Positions 31,310 through 40,226 of a stretch of DNA of 64,000 nt are shown one piece after another (within the stretch, counting starts at the first letter, position 1; each line of letters starts with the position of its first letter). Source of the DNA: Keguizhuia sedimenti (GTDB taxonomy: Bacteria > Pseudomonadota > Gammaproteobacteria > Burkholderiales > Burkholderiaceae_D); NCBI GenBank assembly GCA_030715135.1, contig JAUYVH010000017.1, positions 1-64,000 of the forward strand, read 5' to 3'. The position numbers were made by a program, and so were the translations under genes. The notes under the pieces are model-generated. The model saw only the letters and a list, made by a program, of their open reading frames with translations, searched no databases and was not told the origin of the DNA.

Positions 31310-31345
31310 TATGTCGCATAAGACAAGAGTAAGGCGGGTTAGCAG

Positions 31346-31450
31346 ATGCAAAATACTGCATCGTCGTTCCTTGTTTCAGTATTGATTTTTATCCTGTGCA
31401 GCGTCACTATGAGCAGTGCTGTTGAAGCACCGAATGTGAACAGGGTATAG
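31346..31450 (+). CDS. Possible 34-residue secreted peptide
   Basis: A short frame, MQNTASSFLVSVLIFILCSV then TMSSAVEAPNVNRV, resembles a bare signal peptide with a short mature end. It lies just before the CopR box of copR. It may be a leader peptide or chance. Confidence 0.25.
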   Translation: MQNTASSFLVSVLIFILCSVTMSSAVEAPNVNRV

Positions 31451-31476
31451 AAGATGATTACAGTGGATGACCGAAC

Positions 31477-31492
31477 ATTACAGGAATGTAAT
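31477..31492. promoter_or_regulatory. CopR box 3 before copR
   Basis: ATTACA-GGAA-TGTAAT, an exact copy of the repeat, 60 bases before the copR ATG. A further ATTACA half-site lies near 31457. The position suggests that CopR controls its own operon. Confidence 0.8.
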
Positions 31493-31551
31493 CGTCGGCC
31501 GGATTGATATCTGCCAAAATTACTGAATTTCCGCTCACAGCAGGATTATGC

Positions 31552-32223
31552 ATGCGTATATTGGTTATCGAGGACGAGCCTAAGGCAGGAGAATATCTCA
31601 AGAAGGGACTGACGGAATCCGGGTTCGTCGTGGATTGGGTCAGCACGGGCATTGATGGGCTGCATCAGGCGCAATCGGAGGCTTATGACATGATCGTGCT
31701 CGACGTCATGCTCCCGGTTTTAAACGGTTGGAAAGTATTGGAAGAGATCCGCAAGACGCAGGAGACACCCGTGTTATTCCTGACCGCGCGCGATCAGCTT
31801 GAAGACCGGCTCAAAGGATTCGATTTAGGCGCAGATGATTACCTGGTCAAGCCGTTTGCATTTGCCGAGTTAATTGTCCGAATCCGTGCATTGCTGCGGC
31901 GCGGACCAGTTCGCGAAGCAGATTACTTGGTCATTGGTGACTTGGAAATCGATGTATTGAAGCGCCGTGTCACACGCAGCGGCATTCGTATCGATTTGAC
32001 CGCGAGAGAATTTGCATTGCTGCACCTGCTTGCCAAGCGCCAGGGCGAAGTCTTGTCGCGTTCCTTTATTGCGTCAAGCGTGTGGGATATGAATTTCGAT
32101 AGCGATACCAATGTCGTGGACGTAGCGGTTCGCCGGTTGCGCGCCAAAGTGGATGATCCCTATCCAAGCAAATTGGTGCACACCGTACGTGGTATGGGTT
32201 ATTTGCTGGAAGAACGCAAATGA
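31552..32223 (+). CDS. copR: Copper response regulator CopR/CusR type
   Basis: OmpR/PhoB-type regulator, 223 residues from the ATG at 31552 (AGGA seven bases before; the frame from 31504 is rejected because family members start MRILVIEDE). The receiver has the acidic pair ED near residues 7-9, the phospho-acceptor Asp51 in IVLDVMLP and the conserved Thr/Lys (FLTARDQ, DYLVKPF). The winged-helix DNA-binding domain ends [28 protein letters not shown], here cited in part: RGMGYLLEE. It is expected to bind the ATTACA-N4-TGTAAT boxes. Overlaps copS by the ATGA at 32220-32223. Confidence 0.94.
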   Translation: MRILVIEDEPKAGEYLKKGLTESGFVVDWVSTGIDGLHQAQSEAYDMIVLDVMLPVLNGWKVLEEIRKTQETPVLFLTARDQLEDRLKGFDLGADDYLVKPFAFAELIVRIRALLRRGPVREADYLVIGDLEIDVLKRRVTRSGIRIDLTAREFALLHLLAKRQGEVLSRSFIASSVWDMNFDSDTNVVDVAVRRLRAKVDDPYPSKLVHTVRGMGYLLEERK

Positions 32224-33716
32224 GCTTGCGTCGTTTGCCCACACTGACCGCGCGTATCGTGGCGTTATTTTCGCTGACCGCGCTGATGACATTTGCCGGT
32301 ATTGGCACTTACTTGTACCAATCGCTGGACGCCCAGCTGAAGTTGCGCGACGACCACGAATTGCTTGGTAAGGTCGACCAGCTGCGCTATTTGCTTAGTC
32401 AAACGCCCAGCGTTGAGGCAATTCAGAAAGATCCGCACCGCTTTTATGACGCAACTGGCAAGCATGAAGGATTGATGGTCGTCTTGCAATCTTCTGGAGG
32501 GCTGGAACTGATGCGAAGCGGTCTGCCACGCTCGGCCAGTCTGCCGGCGTTGTCGACGATTCCAGCTGATGCCGAGCCTAGCGAAGAGGACCTGACGTCT
32601 TGGAAGCTGGATGAAAACGCATCAGCGCGTGTCGTCGCGGCGTGGGGGAAATTGCAGGATCAACGCTCGGAAGTGCGGATTATCTTGGCACGTTCCAATG
32701 CGGAGCTAACAACTCTTTTGGCATCCTATAAAAAAGATGTGATGTTTTCCATGCTGGCAGGCATTTTTTTTGCGGTGCTACTGGGTTATCTGGTCGTACG
32801 CGCCAGCCTGCGCCCGATACGGCACATTGCCGCGCAAGCCAGGTCGATTAGCGCACAGCACTTGGATAAGCGCTTGAATGCCAGTACGGCGCCAGGCGAG
32901 CTTCAAATTCTTGTCGAGTCATTTAATGCGGTACTCAACCGCCTGCAGGAAAGCTTCCAGCGCCTGTCGCAGTTTTCAGCGGATTTGGCGCATGATATGC
33001 GCACGCCACTGAATAACCTGATGGTGCAAACGCAAGTGGCCTTGTCGCATCCGCGCAGCCAGGAAGAATACCAGGCACTTCTCGGATCCAATCTCGAGGA
33101 ATACGAGCGGCTTGCCCGCATGGTGGAAAGCATGCTGTTTTTGGCGCGGGCAGATCATGCGCAAATTGGTCTGGACTGGCAAAAGCTCGATGCGCGCAAT
33201 GAAATGCATCGAATTGCCGAGTATTTTGAGGGCGTGGCTGAAGAAAAAGGGGTGCACTGCAAGGTGGAGGCCGAAGAGGGTGTGGTTGTGTGGGCCGACC
33301 CGGTTTTATTTCGCCGCGCAGTCAATAATCTGATGGTCAATGCCATCCGCTATACACCGGAAGGCGGTACGATCCATTTGCGCGTGACACCCGGTCCTGA
33401 CGGCCAGACCATCAGCATAATCAATCCAGGGCCAGGCATTGACAAAGCTCATCTACCACGCATTTTTGACCGTTTTTACCGAGTCGATCGGGCCCGCACC
33501 GAGTCTGCATCGTCAACTGGATTAGGGCTGGCGATTGTGCATACCATTATGAAGCTGCATGGCGGGCGCGCTGAAGTGGAGAGTGAGCCGAATCGTTTTA
33601 CCTCCTTCATGCTGATCTTCCCAAAGCAACCCGATACCATTGTGGTAACTGGTCATATGGCAAACAACGCGCGTGACCATGCGGGTGTAGAAAGAAATGA
33701 AGCCTGGCAGAAATGA
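32220..33716 (+). CDS. copS: Copper sensor kinase CopS/CusS type
   Basis: Heavy-metal sensor kinase, 498 residues. Helix 1 (about residues 12-33), a periplasmic sensor part (about 34-172), helix 2 (about 174-193), HAMP, then HisKA with His258 in [13 protein letters not shown], and an ATPase with [15 protein letters not shown] and TGLGLAIV boxes. It would sense periplasmic Cu(I) and phosphorylate CopR. The sensor part has few Met/His, so the metal site is not obvious. A tail of about 30 residues after the ATPase is longer than usual, and its coding end overlaps the next gene by 20 bases. Confidence 0.94.
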   Translation: MSLRRLPTLTARIVALFSLTALMTFAGIGTYLYQSLDAQLKLRDDHELLGKVDQLRYLLSQTPSVEAIQKDPHRFYDATGKHEGLMVVLQSSGGLELMRSGLPRSASLPALSTIPADAEPSEEDLTSWKLDENASARVVAAWGKLQDQRSEVRIILARSNAELTTLLASYKKDVMFSMLAGIFFAVLLGYLVVRASLRPIRHIAAQARSISAQHLDKRLNASTAPGELQILVESFNAVLNRLQESFQRLSQFSADLAHDMRTPLNNLMVQTQVALSHPRSQEEYQALLGSNLEEYERLARMVESMLFLARADHAQIGLDWQKLDARNEMHRIAEYFEGVAEEKGVHCKVEAEEGVVVWADPVLFRRAVNNLMVNAIRYTPEGGTIHLRVTPGPDGQTISIINPGPGIDKAHLPRIFDRFYRVDRARTESASSTGLGLAIVHTIMKLHGGRAEVESEPNRFTSFMLIFPKQPDTIVVTGHMANNARDHAGVERNEAWQK

Positions 33717-34251
33717 CCCCTGCAGCTGTGGTAGCGGTATCAAATTCAAGAAATGCTGCGGACAAACCACACAGAATGGTGCGCTGCGCAAACCAATTCC
33801 AATCAATCCCGCTCGCAGTTGTGGCAGTTGTACCGCCTGCTGCGATGGCTGGCTGAAGGCCAACATTTACGGACATGAAATGGAGCCCGATACGCCGTGT
33901 CATTTCGTGCGGCATGGCGGTTGCAGCATCTATGAAGAAAGGCCGGAAGAACCATGCCGTCGCTTCGAGTGTGCCTGGAAGGAAACCACAAGTCCCTTCC
34001 CTGAAGCATTTCGGCCTGACCGCGTCGGCATCATTATCTTGCGCATCAAGTGGCGCAACAGGAACGCCTACCGGCTTGTCTCCGCGGGGCACGACCTTTC
34101 CCTCGAGGTGCTGGCCTGGATGCGTGCTTGGAGCCAGCACACAGGCTATCCCTTCTTTTACGAAGAAGCGGGTGAAACATTGGGATACGGACCGAAAGCC
34201 TTCTTGGACGACATGCAGCAGCGCCAAGCTCGAGGCGAGCCGTTATGGTAA
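33697..34251 (+). CDS. SEC-C plus YkgJ cysteine-cluster protein
   Basis: A 184-residue cytosolic protein. Residues 1-22 form a SEC-C zinc motif ([18 protein letters not shown]). Next comes a YkgJ-type zinc/iron-chelating cluster (ARSCGSCTACCDGWLK, then TPCHFVRHGGCSIYEERPEE and PCRRFECAW). Residues 100-184 form a separate region without known motif (GHDLSLEVLAWMRAWSQ and others). The start lies inside the end of copS (20-base overlap), implying coupled translation. The reason for pairing a metal-cluster protein with CopRS is unknown; a role in sensing or handling metal-damaged protein is speculation. Confidence 0.85.
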   Translation: MKPGRNDPCSCGSGIKFKKCCGQTTQNGALRKPIPINPARSCGSCTACCDGWLKANIYGHEMEPDTPCHFVRHGGCSIYEERPEEPCRRFECAWKETTSPFPEAFRPDRVGIIILRIKWRNRNAYRLVSAGHDLSLEVLAWMRAWSQHTGYPFFYEEAGETLGYGPKAFLDDMQQRQARGEPLW

Positions 34252-34360
34252 CGCGCCGGTCATCAGGCTGTGCCGACTAAGAGCCCGAATCACGCTCTAC
34301 CCCATCGAATAGGAAAGATTTTTTATTTATATCAGTGATACCGGCTTATTCAAGCCATAC
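34225..34360 (+). repeat. Repeat copy A: 3' end of SEC-C/YkgJ gene plus downstream
   Basis: The last codons of the SEC-C/YkgJ gene and about 110 bases after it resemble 39984-40133: both have GCGCCA..CGAGG..GCCGTTATGGTAA, then CATCAGGCTGT and later TTATTTATAT..CCGGCTT. Identity by eye is about two thirds, with small gaps. The rest of 34361-34656 holds a terminator and no supported gene. Confidence 0.55.
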
Positions 34361-34378
34361 AGACATGCCTTGTGCAGC

Positions 34379-34402
34379 AAAAAACCCAGCAAAACTGCTG
34401 GG
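34379..34402 (-). terminator. Intrinsic terminator of the sulfite dehydrogenase genes
   Basis: On the minus strand CCCAGC-AGTTTT-GCTGGG (34385-34402) is followed directly by six T (34379-34384). It lies about 250 bases beyond the cytochrome c stop, with nothing coding in between, so it most likely ends that transcript. Confidence 0.7.
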
Positions 34403-34656
34403 CCAATAGTGTGCTTGGCTGGTCAAACACTTTGGAGAAGCACACCTATTCAGACATAATTAATGCTGGCAGGGTTCAATCTTGAACAACGTTTCATCAA
34501 TGTAAAGCCTGAATGTTCGCTTTGCGGGCGTCCAATCTTTACTAGAGCTGGCAGAGCAACAGGCATTCCGGCGACCCTCAGGTGCTTTAGCATCTGGCTT
34601 ACTGTCCCTCTCAAGAGGGATGCTATGCCCGCGTTAGTCTACATCGATAGCTGATT

Positions 34657-35241
34657 TCATCTTGGATCGTTAGTTTTCCCAATAGGCTGAAATTTCTCTG
34701 GTCGTTTATCAGGAACGAACCCATTTTGGTTAGGCATTTGTACTTTTGCAAGATTGTTCTGGTCTAGCGTCATGGTGCTATCTATGATTTTTGCCTCTGA
34801 AAGGATATAGGCTGAAAGTGCATAGACATTGTCGTTACTGAGACTGCCGGGCGCAGGAAGTGGCATGGCGCGTTTGATATAGTCAAAAAGCGTCGTGGCA
34901 TAAGGCCAGTAGCTCTCTACCGTTTTGACAGGTTTTTTAGTCGGGTCATTGTTGATCAGCGTGTCGCGCCCACCAATCAGCCTGTCTCCTATACCACCTT
35001 CCAGTTTGGCTCCGTGGCAGGCCACGCATTGAGCCTGATACAACTCTTTGCCTTGTATTGCAGTGCCTTTGCCAACCGGTAGTCCACGCCCGTCTGGCAA
35101 AGGAGATACAAACTCCTTGGTATCCGTCTCAGTTATGGGCTTGCCGAAACCAAAGGGCGCGCTTTGGACAAGAGGCGAGATAAATAGGGTACTTATAGCA
35201 ATCACGGTTGCCAGTGAGAAGGGCTTAAGCATAGTGGACAT
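34657..35241 (-). CDS. Cytochrome c subunit of sulfite dehydrogenase
   Basis: A 194-residue exported c-type cytochrome: signal peptide (MSTMLKPFSLATVIAISTLF to QSAP), one haem site CVACH in LYQAQCVACHGAKLEGG, and a later Met region (IKRAMPLPAPGSLSNDNVYA) giving the axial ligand. It overlaps the preceding molybdoenzyme gene by 17 bases. AGGTG before the ATG at 35241 supports this start. As in SoxCD/SorAB pairs it would take electrons from the molybdenum subunit. The C-terminal part (NQNGFVPDKRPEKFQP) is typical of SoxD/SorB-like proteins. Confidence 0.88.
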   Translation of the reverse strand: MSTMLKPFSLATVIAISTLFISPLVQSAPFGFGKPITETDTKEFVSPLPDGRGLPVGKGTAIQGKELYQAQCVACHGAKLEGGIGDRLIGGRDTLINNDPTKKPVKTVESYWPYATTLFDYIKRAMPLPAPGSLSNDNVYALSAYILSEAKIIDSTMTLDQNNLAKVQMPNQNGFVPDKRPEKFQPIGKTNDPR

Positions 35242-36625
35242 TGGTCACCTTTCCATCGGGGGCGATTTTCCAGCTTTGAATGCTGTTGAGATGGTATACC
35301 GGTCCTACTGGCCCGTTCAGTCCGCCACGTGCTTCAACCAATTGCTTGATCGTCGGTTGAACGTACCCAGTTTCATCTATACAGCGGCTCTGAAGTACAG
35401 TTTCCTTTCCATTCCAGTTCCAAGGCAAGCGAAATCGCACGGGACAAATCGGCAGTACGGGGCTCTCAATTTGTGCTTGCTGCCAAGTTCGCCCGCCATC
35501 TACCGAGACATCGACACGTTTCACGCGCCCACGTCCAGACCAGGCTAAACCTGTAATTTCATAGAAGCCTGGTTCCGGTAGTTGCATTTCACCAGACGGA
35601 AAGGTGATCACAGATTTAGCGTCCATTTCGAATGAAAACTGGACTGCCTTGCCATTCGGCATCAAATCGGTGTACTTGGAGGTTTCCTCGCGGGTCATGA
35701 AAGGCGTATCCGACACAGCGAGTCTGCGGAGCCATTTGATGTGCATGTTCCCTTCAAAGCCTGGCACCATAAGCCGCAACGGATAACCCTGCTCGGGGCG
35801 AATCGCTTCGCCATTCTGGGCATAGGCAAGAAAGCAATCCTTCATAGCCTTCTCTAACGGAATGCTTCGCGTCATCACCGCCGAGTCTCCACCTTCGGCA
35901 AGCAACCACTTGGCTCCTGGGCGAAGATCCACCTCTTTGAGCAGAGTTGACAGCGGTACGCCGGTCCATTCCGAGGTCGAGATCAGACCATGCGTGCCTT
36001 GCACGGTTTTCATTGTCGGCTTAGACCATTCCGTTAGCGTGTTGCCTGAGCATTCAATAAAATGGATACGCGAGATAGAGGGAAACCGCTTGAGGTCTGC
36101 CATCGAAAACTTCTTAGGCTGCTTGACCATCCCATGAATGAATAATGAATGCTTTGCTGGGTCAATTACCGCTATTCCACCATGATGTCGTTCGAAGTGC
36201 AGGCCGGAAGGAGTGATAATTCCGTGACTCTTTTCAAGCGGGGTTAATGTCCATGAAGATTGGTTGGTCGGATTTTTGTACAGCATTCGCACCTCAGTCT
36301 CGAACTGAGACCGGGTGCCATATCCGCCATCCTCACCAAATGGAACTCCGGGGACTTTGGTAGCGTCCTGTGGAACAGTACGCTCTACCGCGCCAGCTGG
36401 TGCAGCTGCGCCTGCGACTTGATGTAAAGATGTAGCCCCTAGGGCAGCCATGGCACTAATCATGAACGAGCGCCGTGGCAGTCGAGCCTCCTTTGGGCCA
36501 GTGAAATAGGGGGAATCGGGATCTTTCCGCTTTACTTCGAGGTATTTATCTTCCGCGGCCATACGTCGCTCTGTTATTGTCAACTGCTCCTCTGTCTCCC
36601 GGTGTTTTTGTTTTGTAGTTCTCAT
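35225..36625 (-). CDS. Molybdopterin sulfite/sulfane dehydrogenase (SoxC/SorA-like)
   Basis: A 466-residue member of the sulfite oxidase family with a Tat leader (LPRRSFMISAMAALGATS, twin Arg at 51-52, preceded by an unusually long charged n-region). The molybdenum-binding Cys is in SRIHFIECSGNTLTEW. Conserved stretches PLRLMVPGFEGNMHIKWLRR and the Mo-co dimerisation domain (EPGFYEITGLAWSGRGRVKR, DVSVDGGRTWQQA) are complete. It oxidises sulfite, or protein-bound sulfane as in SoxCD, passing electrons to the cytochrome downstream. Other sox genes are absent, so sulfite dehydrogenase is the likelier role. TGGAG lies before the ATG. Confidence 0.92.
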   Translation of the reverse strand: MRTTKQKHRETEEQLTITERRMAAEDKYLEVKRKDPDSPYFTGPKEARLPRRSFMISAMAALGATSLHQVAGAAAPAGAVERTVPQDATKVPGVPFGEDGGYGTRSQFETEVRMLYKNPTNQSSWTLTPLEKSHGIITPSGLHFERHHGGIAVIDPAKHSLFIHGMVKQPKKFSMADLKRFPSISRIHFIECSGNTLTEWSKPTMKTVQGTHGLISTSEWTGVPLSTLLKEVDLRPGAKWLLAEGGDSAVMTRSIPLEKAMKDCFLAYAQNGEAIRPEQGYPLRLMVPGFEGNMHIKWLRRLAVSDTPFMTREETSKYTDLMPNGKAVQFSFEMDAKSVITFPSGEMQLPEPGFYEITGLAWSGRGRVKRVDVSVDGGRTWQQAQIESPVLPICPVRFRLPWNWNGKETVLQSRCIDETGYVQPTIKQLVEARGGLNGPVGPVYHLNSIQSWKIAPDGKVTNVHYA

Positions 36626-37067
36626 CTTGTCTCCATTTAGTGGGACTACTTATTTTCTTAAATTACAGTCTTTTGGTTCGGAGACGCCTCGAGCTTTAAT
36701 TCATTCAATTGCCCATGTCGTATCCTTTATGTCTACGCATCAGGCTCCGAATGTTTTATGGAACTAGCCGTTTTATCATGTGCTCTTGACGTTCTTCTTG
36801 ACTGAGCAGGCGGGAGTATACCTTGCTACTGATCGGTTATTGCTAGCGCTTATTAGTCGTCACTGTAGTTGGCAGAGATGGGAGTATCAAGCAGTTACAT
36901 AATGAGTGATGAGTTCCATCAAACACCATGCCTGATATGTTGGTGCTTTTGCAGAAATTGTAAACTGGAAAATGCGTTTCCATCATGAAAACCTTGAGTC
37001 CCACCAAGTTAAACGTATAAAAGTGAAGCTTTCTAGCCATCCTATGGCAAGAGCACCGATCAGAATT
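36626..37067. other. Intergenic; 3' part may be IS3 debris
   Basis: Upstream region of the sulfite dehydrogenase genes (442 bases). Its last bases (GATCAGAATTGG ending near 37069) can be read as D-Q-N-W and join the IS3 transposase fragment that resumes after the IS30 element. No other gene is supported. Confidence 0.45.
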
Positions 37068-38515
37068 GGGCGGATTCAACCGGTCGTCGCAACACCTTAT
37101 CAAGGAGGTGTTGCGACGACCAGCGGGATGGATGCATAAGTTGACAGGGCGAGGAGCGATGCGCTCGCCAGGTGCGCCGTCGCATCGGCGGGAAACCGAG
37201 AGGCGATTCTGGGAGCAAATCGCCACAGGCATTACAAGTGAGAAGGCCGCAGAGGCTGTTGGCGTGTCGCAGGCAGTAGGCACTCGCTGGTTCCGTCATA
37301 ATGGTGGCATGCCACTTTCCATGTCGAGCCCGATATCCGGGAGATACTTGTCGTTCGCGGAGCGAGAAGAGATTGGACTACTTTTGTGTCAAGGCGTCGG
37401 GGTACGAGTGATTGCGCGCCGTATCGGGCGCAGCCCATCAACGGTCTCCCGGGAATTGACACGTAATGCTGCAACGCGTAGCGGCCGACTTGAGTATCGA
37501 GCTTCGGTTGCGCAGTGGAAGGCGGAACGGGTTGCCAAAAGACCCAAGCCTTCGAAACTGGTGACTAACCTACGCTTGCGCCACTACGTGCAAGACCGTC
37601 TGGAGGGCAAGGTTCGCGACGCTCATGGCCGTGACTTTCTGGGCCGAGGCAGGCGCCGTTCAAAGGGAGAAACAAACCGCATCGCGGTGACCGCAAATGG
37701 GTCAATGGTTGGTCGCCCGAACAGATTTCCAACCGGCTGCAGAACGACTTTCCGGATGACGAATCCATGCGCATCTCTCAGGAAGCCATTTACCAGGCTC
37801 TCTATATCCAGGGCTGAGATGCTCTCAAGCGCGAGCTGGTTAGCTGTTTGCGCACTGGGCGGGCGTTGCGCATGCCCAGGGCCAGGGCACAAGCCAAGGC
37901 CTGGGCGCACGTTAGCGAGGATGTGATGATCTCTAGCCGGCCTGCAGAAGCGCGGGATAGAGCTGTACCGGGGCATTGGGAGGGTGACCTGATCATCGGC
38001 CTGAACCGGTCCGCGATTGGAACGCTAGTCGAGCGATCAAGCCGATTCACCATGCTTGTCCACCTGCCTCGCGAAGAAGGCTACAGGCTGATTCCCAGGA
38101 CAAAGAATGGCCCTGCGCTGGCTGGCTAAGGCGCTGTCACGATGGCCAATGCGCTCAAGAAAACCATGATTGACATGCCTACCCAATTGTGGCGGTCATT
38201 GACCTGGGATCGTGGGAAAGAACTATCCGATCACGCTCGCTTCACGGTCGAGTCCGGGATGAAGGGATTCTTCGCCGATCCACACAGTCCATGGCAGCGC
38301 GGCACAAACGAGAACACGAATGGCCTTCTGCGGCAATACTTTCCAAAGGGCACAGATCTGTCTCGGTGGAACGCTCGAGAGATCCAGGCCGTTGCCAATG
38401 CTCTCAATTCCAGGCCCCGAAAAACGCTTGGTTGGAAGACACCGGCCGAAGCACTAGACGAGTACCTAAATTCTGTTCAACAATCTAGTGTTGCGACGAC
38501 CGGTTGAATCCGCCC
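37068..38515. mobile_element. IS30-family element, decayed
   Basis: An element of about 1.45 kb bounded by matching 28-bp inverted ends: GGGCGGATTCAACCGGTCGT and on (37068-37095) against its exact reverse complement (38488-38515). The left end is followed by a second inverted copy of the inner part, making a 15-bp hairpin (37082-37096 with 37107-37121). No clear target duplication is seen. It interrupts an IS3-family transposase remnant whose codons D-Q-N-W (left) and Q-Y-R-M (right) meet across it. The transposase inside is broken. Confidence 0.85.
37132..38507 (+). pseudogene. IS30 transposase, multiply disrupted
   Basis: The N-terminal helix-turn-helix parts (FWEQIATGITSEKAAEAVG; YLSFAEREEIGLLLCQGVGV; SPSTVSRELTRNAATRSG) are in one frame. 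Between about 37620 and 37680 the frame shifts, continuing as WVNGWSPEQISNRLQNDFPD. A TGA follows near 37816 (IQG-stop-DALKREL) and a TAA near 38127 (LAG-stop-GAVTMANAL), then the DDE end WDRGKELSDHARFTVESGMK to NSRPRKTLGWKTPAEALDEY. One frameshift and two nonsense codons make it inactive. Confidence 0.88.
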
Positions 38516-38787
38516 AGTACCGGATGCAGCCGTATAGAGCGGCGCTGGTTCGATGCGGGATGCAACAGAGCATGTCGCGAAAGGGGAACTGCTTCGACAA
38601 CGCGGCCATGGAGAGCTTCTTCGCTACCCTGAAAGCCGAGTATTTCCATCTCAATGACTTCGAGAATGTCGAGCAACTGAACGCTGGACTCAGGCGTTAC
38701 ATCGATTACTACAACCGGCAACGCATCAAATCAAAGCTTGGCGGCATGAGTCCAGTGGAATATCGCCTGCAGGCAGCACGCAACTAA
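38516..38787 (+). pseudogene. IS3-family transposase C-terminal remnant
   Basis: The frame reads QYRMQPYRAALVRCGMQQSM, SRKGNCFDNAAMESFFATLK, then the final NRQRIKSKLGGMSPVEYRLQ. This is the typical end of an IS3 orfB, with the catalytic Glu in AAMESFFATLK. The front of the gene is lost except perhaps a few codons left of the IS30 element. It is a dead remnant that served as an insertion target. Confidence 0.85.
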
Positions 38788-38994
38788 AGCTTAACCGTCC
38801 AACTCTTGGGGGTCAGTTCAAAACCGGGGCGGTTCAGTCTATGTAAGGAACATGAGACTGCCTAATTTCAACAATGAATTTACCTAATGCATCAGCAACG
38901 CATTTTTTATTCCAGAGAAATGAACTCCGTTGCAACAACCCCTTCTAACACAAAAATCTTTATTTCTATCAATTCTTGTTTTAAGGGGTGGTTT

Positions 38995-39966
38995 ATGCAA
39001 GGGGAAAAGCGCTTTTTCTTAAGAAGTATTGCACTTCTTATTTCGCTTACATTAGCAGCGTGCGGCGGTGGCGGCAGTGACAGTCAGAATGAACTAAGCC
39101 GCAACGAGCAAACTTCTTTCCATAATGCTTCTGCAGAAGCAGCCTCGCAAGAGCCGAATGCACCGCAGGCAACCGGCAATACAGCAACGGACGGCTTTAA
39201 CTGGTTTAATTTCCGCCGTGAGCAAATTGGCCTGCCGCCGGTAGCGCGCAACGCAGTGGTGGATGCGGTCGCGCAGGGCCACTCCACTTATCAAAAGAAT
39301 ACAGACACCATTTCACATGAGCAAACGGCAGGGCAGTCCGGATATACCGGTGCCACGCTGGGGGACCGACTGCAAGAAGGTGGCTACCGCTTTACCTCGC
39401 CAGCCTACGCGTATGCAGAAATCATCTCGGCGACGGGCGGCACGTCAGGATTTGCTGCAGCAGAAAGCTTGATTACCGCAATTTATCATCGTTTTGTGGC
39501 ATTTGAGCCCATGTTTAAAGAAGCCGGGTCCGGCACCGCCACGGTGCCTAACGGGTATACGTACTTCACTACTAATTTTGTGGCCAATGGCTTGGATGGT
39601 GGCATCGGCTTGGGAAATTTTGTGGTCTACCCGACTGACAAGCAGCAGCGCGTGCCAGCTGGTTTTTTAAGCGACCAGGAAATACCGGACCCGGCTCCTG
39701 CCCAAAATGCTGTGGGCTATCCAATTAGTGTCCATGCCGATATTGCCGCGGAAGTCGCGGTGCAAAGCTTTACGGTACGCCCGCGCGGCGCAGAGTCATT
39801 GCCTACCCGTTTATTGATCAGCGCTACCGATCAAGATACACCGAAATCAGCCGCTGCGATTATCCCCCTTACCGTATTGTTAAAGGGCACGACGTATGAC
39901 GTGCAATTCGTCGGAACAATCGATGGTGTGCCAGCGAATCGGAGCTGGTCATTTACGACACAATAA
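38995..39966 (+). CDS. CAP-domain (SCP-like) lipoprotein
   Basis: A 323-residue lipoprotein from the ATG at 38995 (AAGGGG seven bases before). It has a lipobox (LISLTLAACGGGG), a disordered Ser/Glu/Ala linker, then a CAP domain: FNWFNFRREQIGLPPVARNA, VAQGHSTYQKNTDTISHEQ and GATLGDRLQEGGYRF carry the conserved His and Glu of the family. After about residue 225 comes a beta-rich domain (PAGFLSDQEIPDPAPAQNAV; TRLLISATDQD). CAP proteins of bacteria are mostly uncharacterised. It has no link to metals visible in the sequence and may be island cargo or a remnant of the ancestral chromosome. Confidence 0.85.
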   Translation: MQGEKRFFLRSIALLISLTLAACGGGGSDSQNELSRNEQTSFHNASAEAASQEPNAPQATGNTATDGFNWFNFRREQIGLPPVARNAVVDAVAQGHSTYQKNTDTISHEQTAGQSGYTGATLGDRLQEGGYRFTSPAYAYAEIISATGGTSGFAAAESLITAIYHRFVAFEPMFKEAGSGTATVPNGYTYFTTNFVANGLDGGIGLGNFVVYPTDKQQRVPAGFLSDQEIPDPAPAQNAVGYPISVHADIAAEVAVQSFTVRPRGAESLPTRLLISATDQDTPKSAAAIIPLTVLLKGTTYDVQFVGTIDGVPANRSWSFTTQ

Positions 39967-39983
39967 GTTTCTACTTATACCAG

Positions 39984-40133
39984 CATTGACATGAACAGCG
40001 CCATGTACGAGGTGTGCCGTTATGGTAATGTCCACCGCATCAGGCTGTTCCGGCATAAGGCTCCAATCATGCGCTATTTAACCAGATAGGGCAGGCTTCT
40101 ATTTATATTGGTTATGCCGGCTTCTTCCAAAGC
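39984..40133 (+). repeat. Repeat copy B: decayed SEC-C/YkgJ 3' end
   Basis: Resembles 34225-34360 (copy A). GACATGAACAGCGCCATG corresponds to the D-M-Q-Q-R end of the SEC-C/YkgJ gene and is followed by GCCGTTATGGTAA and the same downstream sequence in diverged form. Only the last codons are present, one base out of frame, so this is a relic of a second copy. The rest of the gap to 40226 shows nothing. Confidence 0.5.
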
Positions 40134-40226
40134 TACCGCCTCATGTTGTGAAAAATTGAAAAAGGTTGAGTATGCAATTCAATTCTGGAGGAAAGAAGAA
40201 ACGAATTGTGCGATGCAATTACGATA

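Noticed and set aside
34463-34654. A 63-residue plus-strand frame with two Cys
   Set aside because: It lies in the untranslated end of the sulfite dehydrogenase transcript, without ribosome site or signal. The Cys pair is probably chance.
36843-37283. A 146-residue minus-strand frame crossing into the IS30 element
   Set aside because: It spans the IS30 boundary and is antisense to the transposase, so it is a chance frame.
38887-38994. The longer start of the CAP lipoprotein
   Set aside because: The start at 38995 has a good ribosome site and places the lipobox at normal distance; the extra 36 residues would bury the signal peptide.
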